In this document: positions 6,777 to 12,024 of the stretch, piece after piece
How the letters are laid out: the number at the start of each line of letters is the position of its first letter
Numbering within the stretch: the first letter of the stretch is position 1
DNA from: VRUE01 sp036376775
GTDB taxonomy: Bacteria; Actinomycetota; Thermoleophilia; Solirubrobacterales; 70-9
Direction: 5' to 3'
Length of the DNA stretch: 12,024 nucleotides
NCBI GenBank assembly: GCA_036376775.1
Contig: DASUZP010000103.1
Span: forward strand, 1-12,024
The notes under the pieces: model-generated
Told to the model about the DNA's origin: nothing
The model's database searches: none
Seen by the model: only the letters and a program-made list of their open reading frames with translations
Translations under genes and position numbers: made by a program

Positions 6777-7122
6777 TGGGGCTCCTCCCAATCGGGGTTT
6801 ATTGACTGGTCTCATGTACCGGCCGTGGGGGTGCCCGGTCCGGTTGAGTTTGATCTCCGCCGCTCCCTCCTGACCCGGATGCGCGGCGAGGTGGGCAAGC
6901 TACGCGTTGGGGGCGCCGAGCGTCAACCCGCGTTGGTCAAAGAGCCGCCGAGCCGTTCGCTAAGAGCACCTTTTTCTCGCGTCTCCCGCTTTGTCTCGAA
7001 TTGGACAAGGCGGAAATTACCCCTACAGGGGGATGCATAAACGCCCGCTTCTTCTGCTCCCGCCGACGCCCGACGGACCGGGCTATTGGCGACACGGTCG
7101 CGGCGTGCGTGACAGGGCGGTC
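6777..7122. other. Intergenic region between the PLP-enzyme gene and mIHF
   Basis: About 346 bases without a convincing gene on either strand. Reading on the minus strand it must hold the end of the PLP-enzyme transcript and the promoter of mIHF. Visible elements are the promoter at 6897-6926, the mIHF ribosome site at 6782-6789 and a short palindrome CCCCTACAGGGG (7020-7031). There is also a purine-rich minus-strand stretch around 6966-6998. No tRNA, riboswitch or strong terminator was found. Confidence 0.6.
6897..6926 (-). promoter_or_regulatory. Promoter for the mIHF gene
   Basis: On the minus strand, TTGACG (6921-6926) is followed by an 18-base spacer and TAGCTT (6897-6902). This is a good match to the housekeeping -35 TTGAC and to a TANNNT -10. 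Transcription would start near 6890 and leave a leader of about 114 bases before GTG 6776. It is the best sigma-70-type promoter in the window. Confidence 0.55.
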
Positions 7123-8379
7123 TTACCTTCTTGGTAGATCAGGGAAATCGGCGACGGTGCGGGAGATCGTTGCGAGCGCCCGATCGAGGTGCTCGCGCTC
7201 GTGCGTGGCCATCAAGCTGGTCCTCAGAAGGGCTCCGCCCGGCGGCACCGCGGGATGGATCGCGACATTGGTGTAGACGCCGGCATCGAACAGGGCCTTC
7301 CAGAGCAGTACGGCCTGCCAGTCGTCGCCGACCATCACCGGCACCACGGGAGTGGTCGCGACGGTGCCGTCGGGCAGCGTGCCCGGCTCGATCACCTCGA
7401 GGCCCAGATCGCGCAACCCTTCGCGCAGGTAGGAGGCATTGCCGAGCAACGTCTCGAATAGCCGCGGCCCGTCGGAGCGGATCACCCGCAACGCAGCCAG
7501 GGCCGCACCGACCGCTGCCGGCACCGCCGAAGCGCTGAAGATGAAGGAGCGCGAGGCGATCCGCAGGTACTCGATCACGTCGGCCGGGCCGGCGATGAAG
7601 CCGCCGCAGGAGGCGAGGCTCTTGGAGAAGGTCCCCATCCGCAGGTCGACCTCGTCCTCGAGGCCGAAGAGCTCGCAGGCGCCGGCGCCGCGCGCGCCGA
7701 CCACGCCGGCGCCGTGCGCCTCGTCCACCATCAGCCGCGCTCCGTAGCCGCGGCAGAGCTCGACGATGCGCGGCAGGTCGCAGACGTCCCCCTCCATCGA
7801 GAAGACCCCGTCGACGACCACGAGCACGCCACCGCCGTCCTCGGCCGCCCGCTGCAGCATCTTCTCCAGCTTGTCCATGCGGTTGTGGCGGAAGGGGCGC
7901 AACTTCGCACCGGAGAGCTTGCAGCCGTCGAGGATCGAGGCGTGGTCGCCGGAGTCGCAGACAACCGTGTCGTCCGGCCCGAGGATCGCTCCCAGGCAGC
8001 CGACGTTCGCCTGGTAGCCGGTCGTGTAGGCGAGGGCGTCCTCGGTCTGCATCCACTCGGCGATCTCGCTCTCGAGTTCGACGTGGAGGGGCGTCGTACC
8101 GTTCATGAAGCGCGAACCGGTCAGCGCCGTTCCGTAGGCGTCGAGGGCCTCGCGCGAGCCCTTCCTGACCCGCTCGTCGCCGGTGAGGCCGAGGTAATTG
8201 TTAGAACCGAGCATCACCACCTCGTGGCCCTCGATTTCCATGACCGGCCCGGCCTCGGACTCGATCAGGCGGAAGTAGGGGAGAAGGTCATGCTGCTTGG
8301 CTGCTTCGAGTTGCTCGAGCCGATCGTGACTGCGGGCCTTCTCGAAGACGTCTACGGGGACTTTCGTCGTTTCGCTCAT
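7123..8379 (-). CDS. Alpha-oxoamine synthase, serine palmitoyltransferase-like
   Basis: This 418-residue cytoplasmic PLP enzyme joins an amino acid to an acyl thioester with loss of CO2. Visible features are MLGSNNYLGLT (56-66), GTALTGSRFMNGT, GDHASILDG with PLP-stacking His146, DGVFSMEGD, VDEAHGAGVVG with Asp219 and His222, and GTFSKSLASCGGF with Schiff-base Lys253. The family includes BioF (8-amino-7-oxononanoate synthase), Kbl (2-amino-3-ketobutyrate ligase) and bacterial serine palmitoyltransferase. The DVFEKAR-PYFR N-terminus, DEAH and GTFSKSL resemble Spt-type enzymes, and no biotin genes are nearby. The divergent neighbour is a ceramide-synthase-like acyltransferase, which supports sphingoid-base synthesis. 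ATG 8379 lies 7 bases beyond a TACACT box and has no ribosome site, so a leaderless mRNA is likely. The enzyme class is firm; the Spt role is inferred. Confidence 0.85.
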   Translation of the reverse strand: MSETTKVPVDVFEKARSHDRLEQLEAAKQHDLLPYFRLIESEAGPVMEIEGHEVVMLGSNNYLGLTGDERVRKGSREALDAYGTALTGSRFMNGTTPLHVELESEIAEWMQTEDALAYTTGYQANVGCLGAILGPDDTVVCDSGDHASILDGCKLSGAKLRPFRHNRMDKLEKMLQRAAEDGGGVLVVVDGVFSMEGDVCDLPRIVELCRGYGARLMVDEAHGAGVVGARGAGACELFGLEDEVDLRMGTFSKSLASCGGFIAGPADVIEYLRIASRSFIFSASAVPAAVGAALAALRVIRSDGPRLFETLLGNASYLREGLRDLGLEVIEPGTLPDGTVATTPVVPVMVGDDWQAVLLWKALFDAGVYTNVAIHPAVPPGGALLRTSLMATHEREHLDRALATISRTVADFPDLPRR

Positions 8380-8385
8380 GCGCAG

Positions 8386-8391
8386 AGTGTA
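8386..8391 (-). promoter_or_regulatory. -10 element for the PLP-enzyme gene (leaderless)
   Basis: TACACT on the minus strand lies 6 bases before ATG 8379, so transcription would begin at or next to the A of the start codon. The hexamer matches TANNNT. No convincing -35 is seen at 17 bases. It overlaps the plus-strand TAGGTT at 8390-8395 by two bases. Confidence 0.4.
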
Positions 8392-8395
8392 GGTT
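8390..8395 (+). promoter_or_regulatory. -10 element for the acyltransferase gene (leaderless)
   Basis: TAGGTT on the plus strand lies 9 bases before GTG 8405. A start site ~7 bases downstream would give at most a 2-3 base leader, matching the lack of a ribosome site. It shares bases with the minus-strand TACACT, so polymerase could not occupy both at once. Confidence 0.35.
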
Positions 8396-8404
8396 CAGCT
8401 TCCC

Positions 8405-9562
8405 GTGGCAAGCGTCGAAATCCGTCCAGTCCGCTCGCGGCGCGAGCTGAAGCGCTTCGTCAAGGTTCCGTTCGGGCTCCACCGGGACCACCCGCAGTGG
8501 GTGGCGCCGCTGATCTACGAGCGGATGGAGTTCCTCAACCGCGAGAAGAACCCCTGGTTCGACCACGGCGAGGCCGAGTACCTGATCGCCGAACGCGAGG
8601 GCGAGCCGGTCGGACGCATCACGGCTCAGGTCGATCGACTCTGGGACGAGGCCCAGGGCGGCAGCGATGCGATGTTCGGCTTCTTCGAGACCGCCGACGA
8701 CCCTGCCGTGACCGGCGCCCTGATCGATGCCGCCACCGAGTGGGCTGCGGCCCGCGGTCGCACCCGCATCCTCGGCCCGATGGACTTCACCACCAACGAC
8801 GAGGTCGGCATCCTGATCGAGGGCTACGAGCTTCGCCCGATGATCCTCGAGAACTGGCACCCGCCCTACTACAAGTCCCTGCTTGAGGCGCAGGGTTTCG
8901 GCAAGGCGATGGATCTCCTGATGTGGGAACTGGAGCTCGGCAGCCTCAAAGAGGGGGAGAAATTCGACCCGGCGATCCACGCCGCGGCGCAGCAGGCGCT
9001 CAGCGACGAAGGCGTGACTATCCGCAATATCGACAAGGGCAACCTGGAGCGCGAGATGCGCCTCTTCACGCCGGTCTACAACGACGCCTGGTCCGACAAC
9101 TGGGGTTTCGTCCCGCCGACCGATGCCGAGATCGCGTTCCACGCCAAGACCCTCAAGCAGGTGCTCGACGAGGACTGGGCCTACATCGCCGAAAAAGACG
9201 GCGAGGCGATCGGCGCCGCGCTGACCCTGCCCGACGTCAACCAGGTCCTGGTCAAGTTGGGTGGGCGGCTGTTGCCCGTCGGCTGGCTCCGCTTCCTGCT
9301 CGGCAGGGGCAAGATCGACCGCTTGCGCGTCTTCGCTCTCGGCGTCAAGCACGAGTACCACCACACCGGCGTCGCCGCCGGCCTCTACCTCAAGCACCTC
9401 GAGACGGCGCACGGGCCGGGCGCGATCGAAGGCGGCGAGATGGGCTGGATCCTCGAGACCAACGAGCCGATGAACCGGGCGATGGAGGGGATGGGCGGCA
9501 AAGTCGTCAAGAAGTACCGGATCTACGAGAAAGCCATTCAGTCCGGGGGGCCATCACGGTAG
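8405..9562 (+). CDS. GNAT-fold acyltransferase, YghO/bacterial ceramide synthase-like
   Basis: This 385-residue protein looks like the YghO family: an IRPVRSRRELKRFVKVPFGLHRDHPQWVAPL start (5-36), NPWFDHGEAEYLIAEREG (49-66), VGRITA, FGFFE (91-95), GPMDFTTNDEVGILIEGY (124-141) and HPPYYKSLLEAQGF (152-165). The second half has the acyl-CoA-binding GNAT part, with RVFALGVKHEYHHTGVAAGLY (308-328) and GWILETNEPMNRAMEGMGG (347-365). Family members include the bacterial ceramide synthase, which N-acylates a sphingoid base or 3-ketosphinganine. The divergent Spt-like gene fits that route, but this is inference; the family name is from memory of conserved blocks. GTG 8405 matches the family N-terminus. 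The stop TAG (9560-9562) and the last residues GPSR are encoded by the left arm of hairpin copy C. Confidence 0.75.
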   Translation: MASVEIRPVRSRRELKRFVKVPFGLHRDHPQWVAPLIYERMEFLNREKNPWFDHGEAEYLIAEREGEPVGRITAQVDRLWDEAQGGSDAMFGFFETADDPAVTGALIDAATEWAAARGRTRILGPMDFTTNDEVGILIEGYELRPMILENWHPPYYKSLLEAQGFGKAMDLLMWELELGSLKEGEKFDPAIHAAAQQALSDEGVTIRNIDKGNLEREMRLFTPVYNDAWSDNWGFVPPTDAEIAFHAKTLKQVLDEDWAYIAEKDGEAIGAALTLPDVNQVLVKLGGRLLPVGWLRFLLGRGKIDRLRVFALGVKHEYHHTGVAAGLYLKHLETAHGPGAIEGGEMGWILETNEPMNRAMEGMGGKVVKKYRIYEKAIQSGGPSR

Positions 9563-9657
9563 GGGTTCCACTTAACTTTTTCGATGGATTGCGGGTGGGC
9601 TGTCGCCCAGTGCCGACACCGAAAAAGTACAAGACGTTCCACCCCTACCGTGATGGC
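9550..9657 (+). repeat. Long hairpin repeat, copy C
   Basis: This is a 108-base inverted repeat. The outer arms are perfect over 17 bp: GCCATCACGGTAGGGGT (9550-9566) with ACCCCTACCGTGATGGC (9641-9657). The conserved inner stem is CTTAACTTTTTCG (9571-9583) with CGAAAAAGTACAAG (9620-9633). The apex holds TGGGCTGTCGCCCA, a 5-bp hairpin with a TGTC loop, the counterpart of the GATA hairpin of copy B. The left arm overlaps the coding end of the upstream gene and supplies its TAG stop. Orientation is the same as copy A. Both arms differ from copy B at several places, but always in matching pairs. Confidence 0.88.
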
Positions 9658-9662
9658 TCTTT

Positions 9663-9705
9663 CGTCACTTAAGAGCGCAGTTTCCGGCTTTAGCGCTGGG
9701 TGACG
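9663..9705 (+). repeat. Secondary inverted repeat between hairpin copy C and the next gene
   Basis: CGTCAC (9663-9668) pairs with GTGACG (9700-9705) and AGCGC (9674-9678) pairs with GCGCT (9693-9697). The result is an interrupted 11-bp stem with a 14-base loop. It lies just upstream of the TACAGT box at 9719, so an operator or a second transcript-end hairpin are both possible. Confidence 0.4.
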
Positions 9706-9718
9706 CTGCTCGCATCGC

Positions 9719-9724
9719 TACAGT
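9719..9724 (+). promoter_or_regulatory. -10 element for the small membrane protein gene
   Basis: TACAGT (TANNNT type) lies 7 bases before GTG 9732, so the transcript would start at or next to the start codon. No ribosome site or clear -35 is seen. The arrangement matches the one upstream of 8379. Confidence 0.4.
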
Positions 9725-9731
9725 CGGGCCG

Positions 9732-9992
9732 GTGAGTGAGTTTGAGCTTGAGCCGGTTCGTGTCCGTGTGCTGCCGCATGAGACGCCGGGTGCGCTGGTC
9801 CTCGGCAGCGAGGCGCGTACGGCTGCGATTGCCGCAGTCGGTGGTGTCCTGGCCGGGGCCGCGACGGTTGCCTTGGTCCGTACGGTCGGTGCGGCGGCGA
9901 AGCAGGGCAGGCTGCTGCCGCGGCGTGGAAAGCAGCCCAAGGTCGTGGCAAGCCGCTCATTTCTCGTGGACGTGCACCTGCTCGGCAGGTGA
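9732..9992 (+). CDS. Small one-TM hypothetical protein
   Basis: This 86-residue product is not a family I recognise. An acidic N-terminal stretch (EFELEPVRVRVLPHETPG) is followed by an alanine/valine/glycine-rich helix, RTAAIAAVGGVLAGAATVAL (residues 29-48), long enough to span a membrane once. The tail is basic (KQGRLLPRRGKQPK), then a hydrophobic end. Positive charges after the helix suggest the C-terminus stays inside the cell. GTG 9732 is supported by the TACAGT box 7 bases upstream. Its stop overlaps the start of the DNA glycosylase gene as GTGA, so the two are probably co-translated; no functional link is known. Confidence 0.6.
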   Translation: MSEFELEPVRVRVLPHETPGALVLGSEARTAAIAAVGGVLAGAATVALVRTVGAAAKQGRLLPRRGKQPKVVASRSFLVDVHLLGR

Positions 9993-10897
9993 AGCAGCTT
10001 GAAGTAGAGGTGCGGCCGCCTTCGCCCTTCCGGCTGCCTGCGTACAGCAGCGAGGACCGGGTGATGCAGGTTCGCAACGGGGTCGTCTCGCGTCTGCTGC
10101 GGGTCGGGGAGAGCCCCGTTCTGGTCCGTGCCTGGCAACCCGACGGTGGGCGGGTCCTGCTGCGCGCCGAGCCGCTCGACTCGGGCGCCGTCGCCGGGCC
10201 GCGGGGGCTGCCGCCGCAGACCAATCGTCCCGCCGGCGCGGAGCAGCTGCGGGTGGCCGTGGAGCGGATGCGCTTCGCGCTCGGCGTCGACGACGACCTC
10301 GGCGAGTTCTACCGTCGCTTTCGCGGCGATCCGCTGTTGGGCCCATTGCTGCGCCGCCGACCCTGGCTGCGCCCGCGCCGCCGACCCTGGGCCTGGGAGG
10401 CGCTGGCCTGGGCCGTGGTCAAGCAGCTGATCGAGAGCGACCGAGCGGCGCGCATCCAGCGCCGCATCGTCGGCCGCTGGGGCCCGCGGATGGGCTCCGA
10501 TAGGGGCGCGCTGCGCGACGTGCCCGACGCGGCGACGATCGCCGGCCGGGCGCCGGCCGAGCTCGCCGCGATGGATCTCTCGCCCGCCCGTTCGATCGCT
10601 TTGCGGGCGGTTGCCCGCGAGATCGCCGCCGGCAGGGTGTCCCCAGGCGAGCCCGCCGGCGACGCGCGTCTCCTGGCGATTCCCGAGGTCGGCCCCTGGA
10701 CCGTGCAGTGCCTGGGGTTGTTCGGACGCGGCGACCCCGACTCGCTGCCGGCGGGCGACCTGATCTACCTGAAGCTGGTCGGCCGCCTCGCCGGCCTGGG
10801 CCGGCGCGCCACGATCGAGGAGGTCGAGGAGCTCTACGCGCCGTATGAGCCCTTTCGCGGCCTCGCAGGTCTGTGGACGATCGGCTTGTACAAATAA
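9989..10897 (+). CDS. AlkA-like DNA-3-methyladenine glycosylase (HhH-GPD)
   Basis: This 302-residue base-excision repair enzyme of the helix-hairpin-helix-GPD superfamily removes alkylated bases from DNA. The first ~75 residues resemble the AlkA N-terminal sheet domain (FRLPAYSSEDRV, VLVRAWQPDGGRVLLRAE). The helical part follows: EALAWAVVKQLI (~136-147), the hairpin LAIPEVGPWTVQ with Gly235 (230-240), and LPAGDLIYLK with Asp257 as the catalytic aspartate. Length is slightly above E. coli AlkA. GTG 9989 overlaps the stop of the small upstream gene by four bases; no separate promoter is visible, so expression probably depends on that gene. No AraC/Ada-type regulator is in view. The glycosylase family is firm; exact lesion specificity is not. 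Confidence 0.87.
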   Translation: MKQLEVEVRPPSPFRLPAYSSEDRVMQVRNGVVSRLLRVGESPVLVRAWQPDGGRVLLRAEPLDSGAVAGPRGLPPQTNRPAGAEQLRVAVERMRFALGVDDDLGEFYRRFRGDPLLGPLLRRRPWLRPRRRPWAWEALAWAVVKQLIESDRAARIQRRIVGRWGPRMGSDRGALRDVPDAATIAGRAPAELAAMDLSPARSIALRAVAREIAAGRVSPGEPAGDARLLAIPEVGPWTVQCLGLFGRGDPDSLPAGDLIYLKLVGRLAGLGRRATIEEVEELYAPYEPFRGLAGLWTIGLYK

Positions 10898-10927
10898 AGG
10901 AACCGGGCGCGGTGTCGATAGGCCCGC

Positions 10928-12024
10928 ATGGACCATGTAGGCACGGGTGACGGCTGGCCCGAGGAGCGGGTAACCGAGTTCCTCGACGAGATCTCTTCGG
11001 CCGGCGACGACTACCGCCGCCTGGTCGAGCGTCTGCCGGCGATCGTCTACTCCTGCGAGCTGGGCGAGCAGGGTCGCTGGCGCTACGTCAGTCCCCAGAT
11101 CGAGGAGATCCTCGGCTACAGCCCCGAGGAGTGGATGGCCGATCCCGCGCTCTGGGCCCAGCGCCTCCACCCCGACGATCGCGAGCGCGCGCTTGAGCAG
11201 GAGACGCGCAAGGTCGTCGCCGACGGCGGCGCTCCGCCGGTCGACTATCGGATGATCACCCGCGACGGCGCCGTCGTCTGGATCCTCGACGAGGCCGTGC
11301 TGGAGCCCGACGGGGAGGGCACCCAGGTCTGGCACGGCGTCCTCTACGACATCACCGAGCGCAAGATCGCCGAGCAGGAGCTGCAGCGGGCGGCCGCCCA
11401 GCAGGCAGCGGTCGCGCGGCTCGGCCGCTGTGCGCTCCAGGACGGCGATCCGGCGACGCTGGCCAAACAGGCGGTACCGCTGATGACCGAGATCGATGGG
11501 GTCGAGGCGGCCTGCGTCTGGGAGGCGGGCCGGGAGGGACGCCGACTCCACCTTCGCGCCGGACTCGAGGATCGCGGCGGCGGGGCGGAGCGCCGCGCCT
11601 CGGCCGCGCGCGACTCCCATGCCGGCGCGGCGCTCGAGTCGGGCCTGCACGTGATCGTCGACGACTGGTCCAGCGAGAAACGCTTCTCGATGCCACCTGC
11701 TCTGCGCGTGCTGGGAGTGCGCAGCAGCCTCGCCGTGCCGATCGCCGGCAAGGAGCGCCCGTTCGGCGTGCTCGACATCCACTCGACCGAACCGAGCCGC
11801 TTCACCCCCCAGGACGTCCACTTCGTGCAGGCATCGGCAAACGTGCTCGCCGACGCGCTCGAGCGCCACAGCGCCGACGAGGCCCTGCGTCACCGCGTCC
11901 TGCACGACGCGCTCACCGGCCTGCCCAACCGGCTCAGCTTCGTCGACTCGCTCAACGACGCGCTCAAGCGCAGCACCGTCTCGGGCTCGCCGGTCGGAAT
12001 CCTCGTCCTCGACCTTGACAACTT
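10928..12024 (+). CDS. PAS-GAF-GGDEF signalling protein (5' part, cut by window end)
   Basis: The frame stays open from ATG 10928 to the last base, giving 365 visible residues. Domains in order are a PAS_3-type sensor at ~29-143 (LPAIVYS, VSPQIEEILGYSPEEW, HPDDRERAL, DYRMITRDGAVVWILD, GVLYDITERK), a helical linker, and a GAF domain at ~160-315 (LRAGLEDR, VLGVRSSLAVPIAGKERPFGVLDIHS). A diguanylate cyclase domain begins with HDALTGLPNR at 326-335 and LVLDLDN. The GGDEF site itself lies beyond the window, so it is not known whether it is active or followed by EAL. No transmembrane segment is seen in the visible part, so it is probably a cytoplasmic c-di-GMP sensor-enzyme. It begins 30 bases after the glycosylase; only weak ribosome-site bases (AAAGGA at 10896) are present, too far upstream. 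Confidence 0.88.
   Translation, partial: MDHVGTGDGWPEERVTEFLDEISSAGDDYRRLVERLPAIVYSCELGEQGRWRYVSPQIEEILGYSPEEWMADPALWAQRLHPDDRERALEQETRKVVADGGAPPVDYRMITRDGAVVWILDEAVLEPDGEGTQVWHGVLYDITERKIAEQELQRAAAQQAAVARLGRCALQDGDPATLAKQAVPLMTEIDGVEAACVWEAGREGRRLHLRAGLEDRGGGAERRASAARDSHAGAALESGLHVIVDDWSSEKRFSMPPALRVLGVRSSLAVPIAGKERPFGVLDIHSTEPSRFTPQDVHFVQASANVLADALERHSADEALRHRVLHDALTGLPNRLSFVDSLNDALKRSTVSGSPVGILVLDLDN

Noticed and set aside
7020..7031. CCCCTACAGGGG as terminator of the PLP-enzyme gene
   Set aside because: The stem is only 4-5 bp with a very short loop and lies ~90 bases past the stop; too weak to call.
6841..7122. tRNA or small coding gene in the intergenic region
   Set aside because: A GGTTGAGTTTGATC stretch looked like a T-arm, but no cloverleaf could be closed. 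Plus-strand frames there have no start with a ribosome site and look like noise.
9193..9205. Repeat-like CCGAAAAAGACGG inside the acyltransferase
   Set aside because: It is normal coding sequence (AEKDGE) and has no inverted partner nearby.
9550..9657. Integron attC site at the end of a gene cassette
   Set aside because: The position over the stop codon and the ACTTAAC bases recall attC. But attC keeps its outer core sites (RYYYAAC and GTTRRRY) fixed and varies inside; here the inside is fixed and the outer arms vary, and no matching GTTRRRY end or integrase is seen.
10885..10897. Fourth partial copy of the repeat (CTTGTACAAATAA)
   Set aside because: The CTTGTAC match is the coding end of the glycosylase (GLYK then stop), with no T-run, no CG step and no partner arm.
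9665..11905. 746-codon open frame on the minus strand
   Set aside because: It lies opposite the glycosylase and PAS-GAF-GGDEF genes, whose domains are clear. Its own product is low-complexity Arg/Ala/Gly/Asp-rich with no domain, a high-GC shadow.

Overview
The window is high-GC bacterial DNA with strongly G/C-biased third codon positions, almost fully coding on both strands. The best taxonomic clue is a helix-rich nucleoid protein of the actinobacterial integration host factor (mIHF) type at 6414-6776. With an MlaE/MlaF lipid ABC transporter, an MMPL-type RND pump and several apparently leaderless genes, this points to an actinobacterium, perhaps a Thermoleophilia/Solirubrobacterales-like lineage. 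The lineage call is inference; no rRNA or tRNA is present to settle it.

Layout. 1-1256: the end of an MlaE-type permease followed by its MlaF-type ATPase. 1261-1377: copy A of a long hairpin repeat. 1398-5325: three genes whose ends overlap by 4 bases (MMPL/RND transporter, membrane-anchored thioredoxin-fold protein lacking CXXC, B3/B4-domain protein). 5377-6271: a coiled-coil protein and a small multi-pass membrane protein, overlapping. 6288-6399: hairpin repeat copy B between convergent genes. 6414-6776 (minus): mIHF with a good promoter about 120 bases upstream. 7123-9562: a divergent pair, a serine-palmitoyltransferase-like PLP enzyme (minus) and a YghO/bacterial ceramide synthase-like GNAT acyltransferase (plus), with only 25 bases between their start codons. 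9550-9657: hairpin repeat copy C, which contains the stop codon of the acyltransferase. 9732-10897: a small one-TM protein translationally coupled to an AlkA-like DNA glycosylase. 10928-12024: the start of a PAS-GAF-GGDEF signalling protein cut by the window end.

The most striking signal is the three-copy repeat. Each copy is about 110 bp and folds into one long hairpin. The inner stem (CTTAACTTTTTCG against CGAAAAAGTACAAG) is nearly invariant. The outer stem differs between copies, yet each copy stays self-complementary: perfect over 19 bp in B and 17 bp in C, imperfect in A. All three copies begin at or over the stop codon of a gene and point in that gene's direction. This suggests a 3'-end RNA/DNA hairpin family under structural selection, or a small mobile hairpin that targets gene ends.

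Functionally, the left half looks like envelope lipid transport and the centre like a possible sphingoid-base/ceramide route. The right half holds base-excision repair and second-messenger signalling genes with no evident link to the rest.
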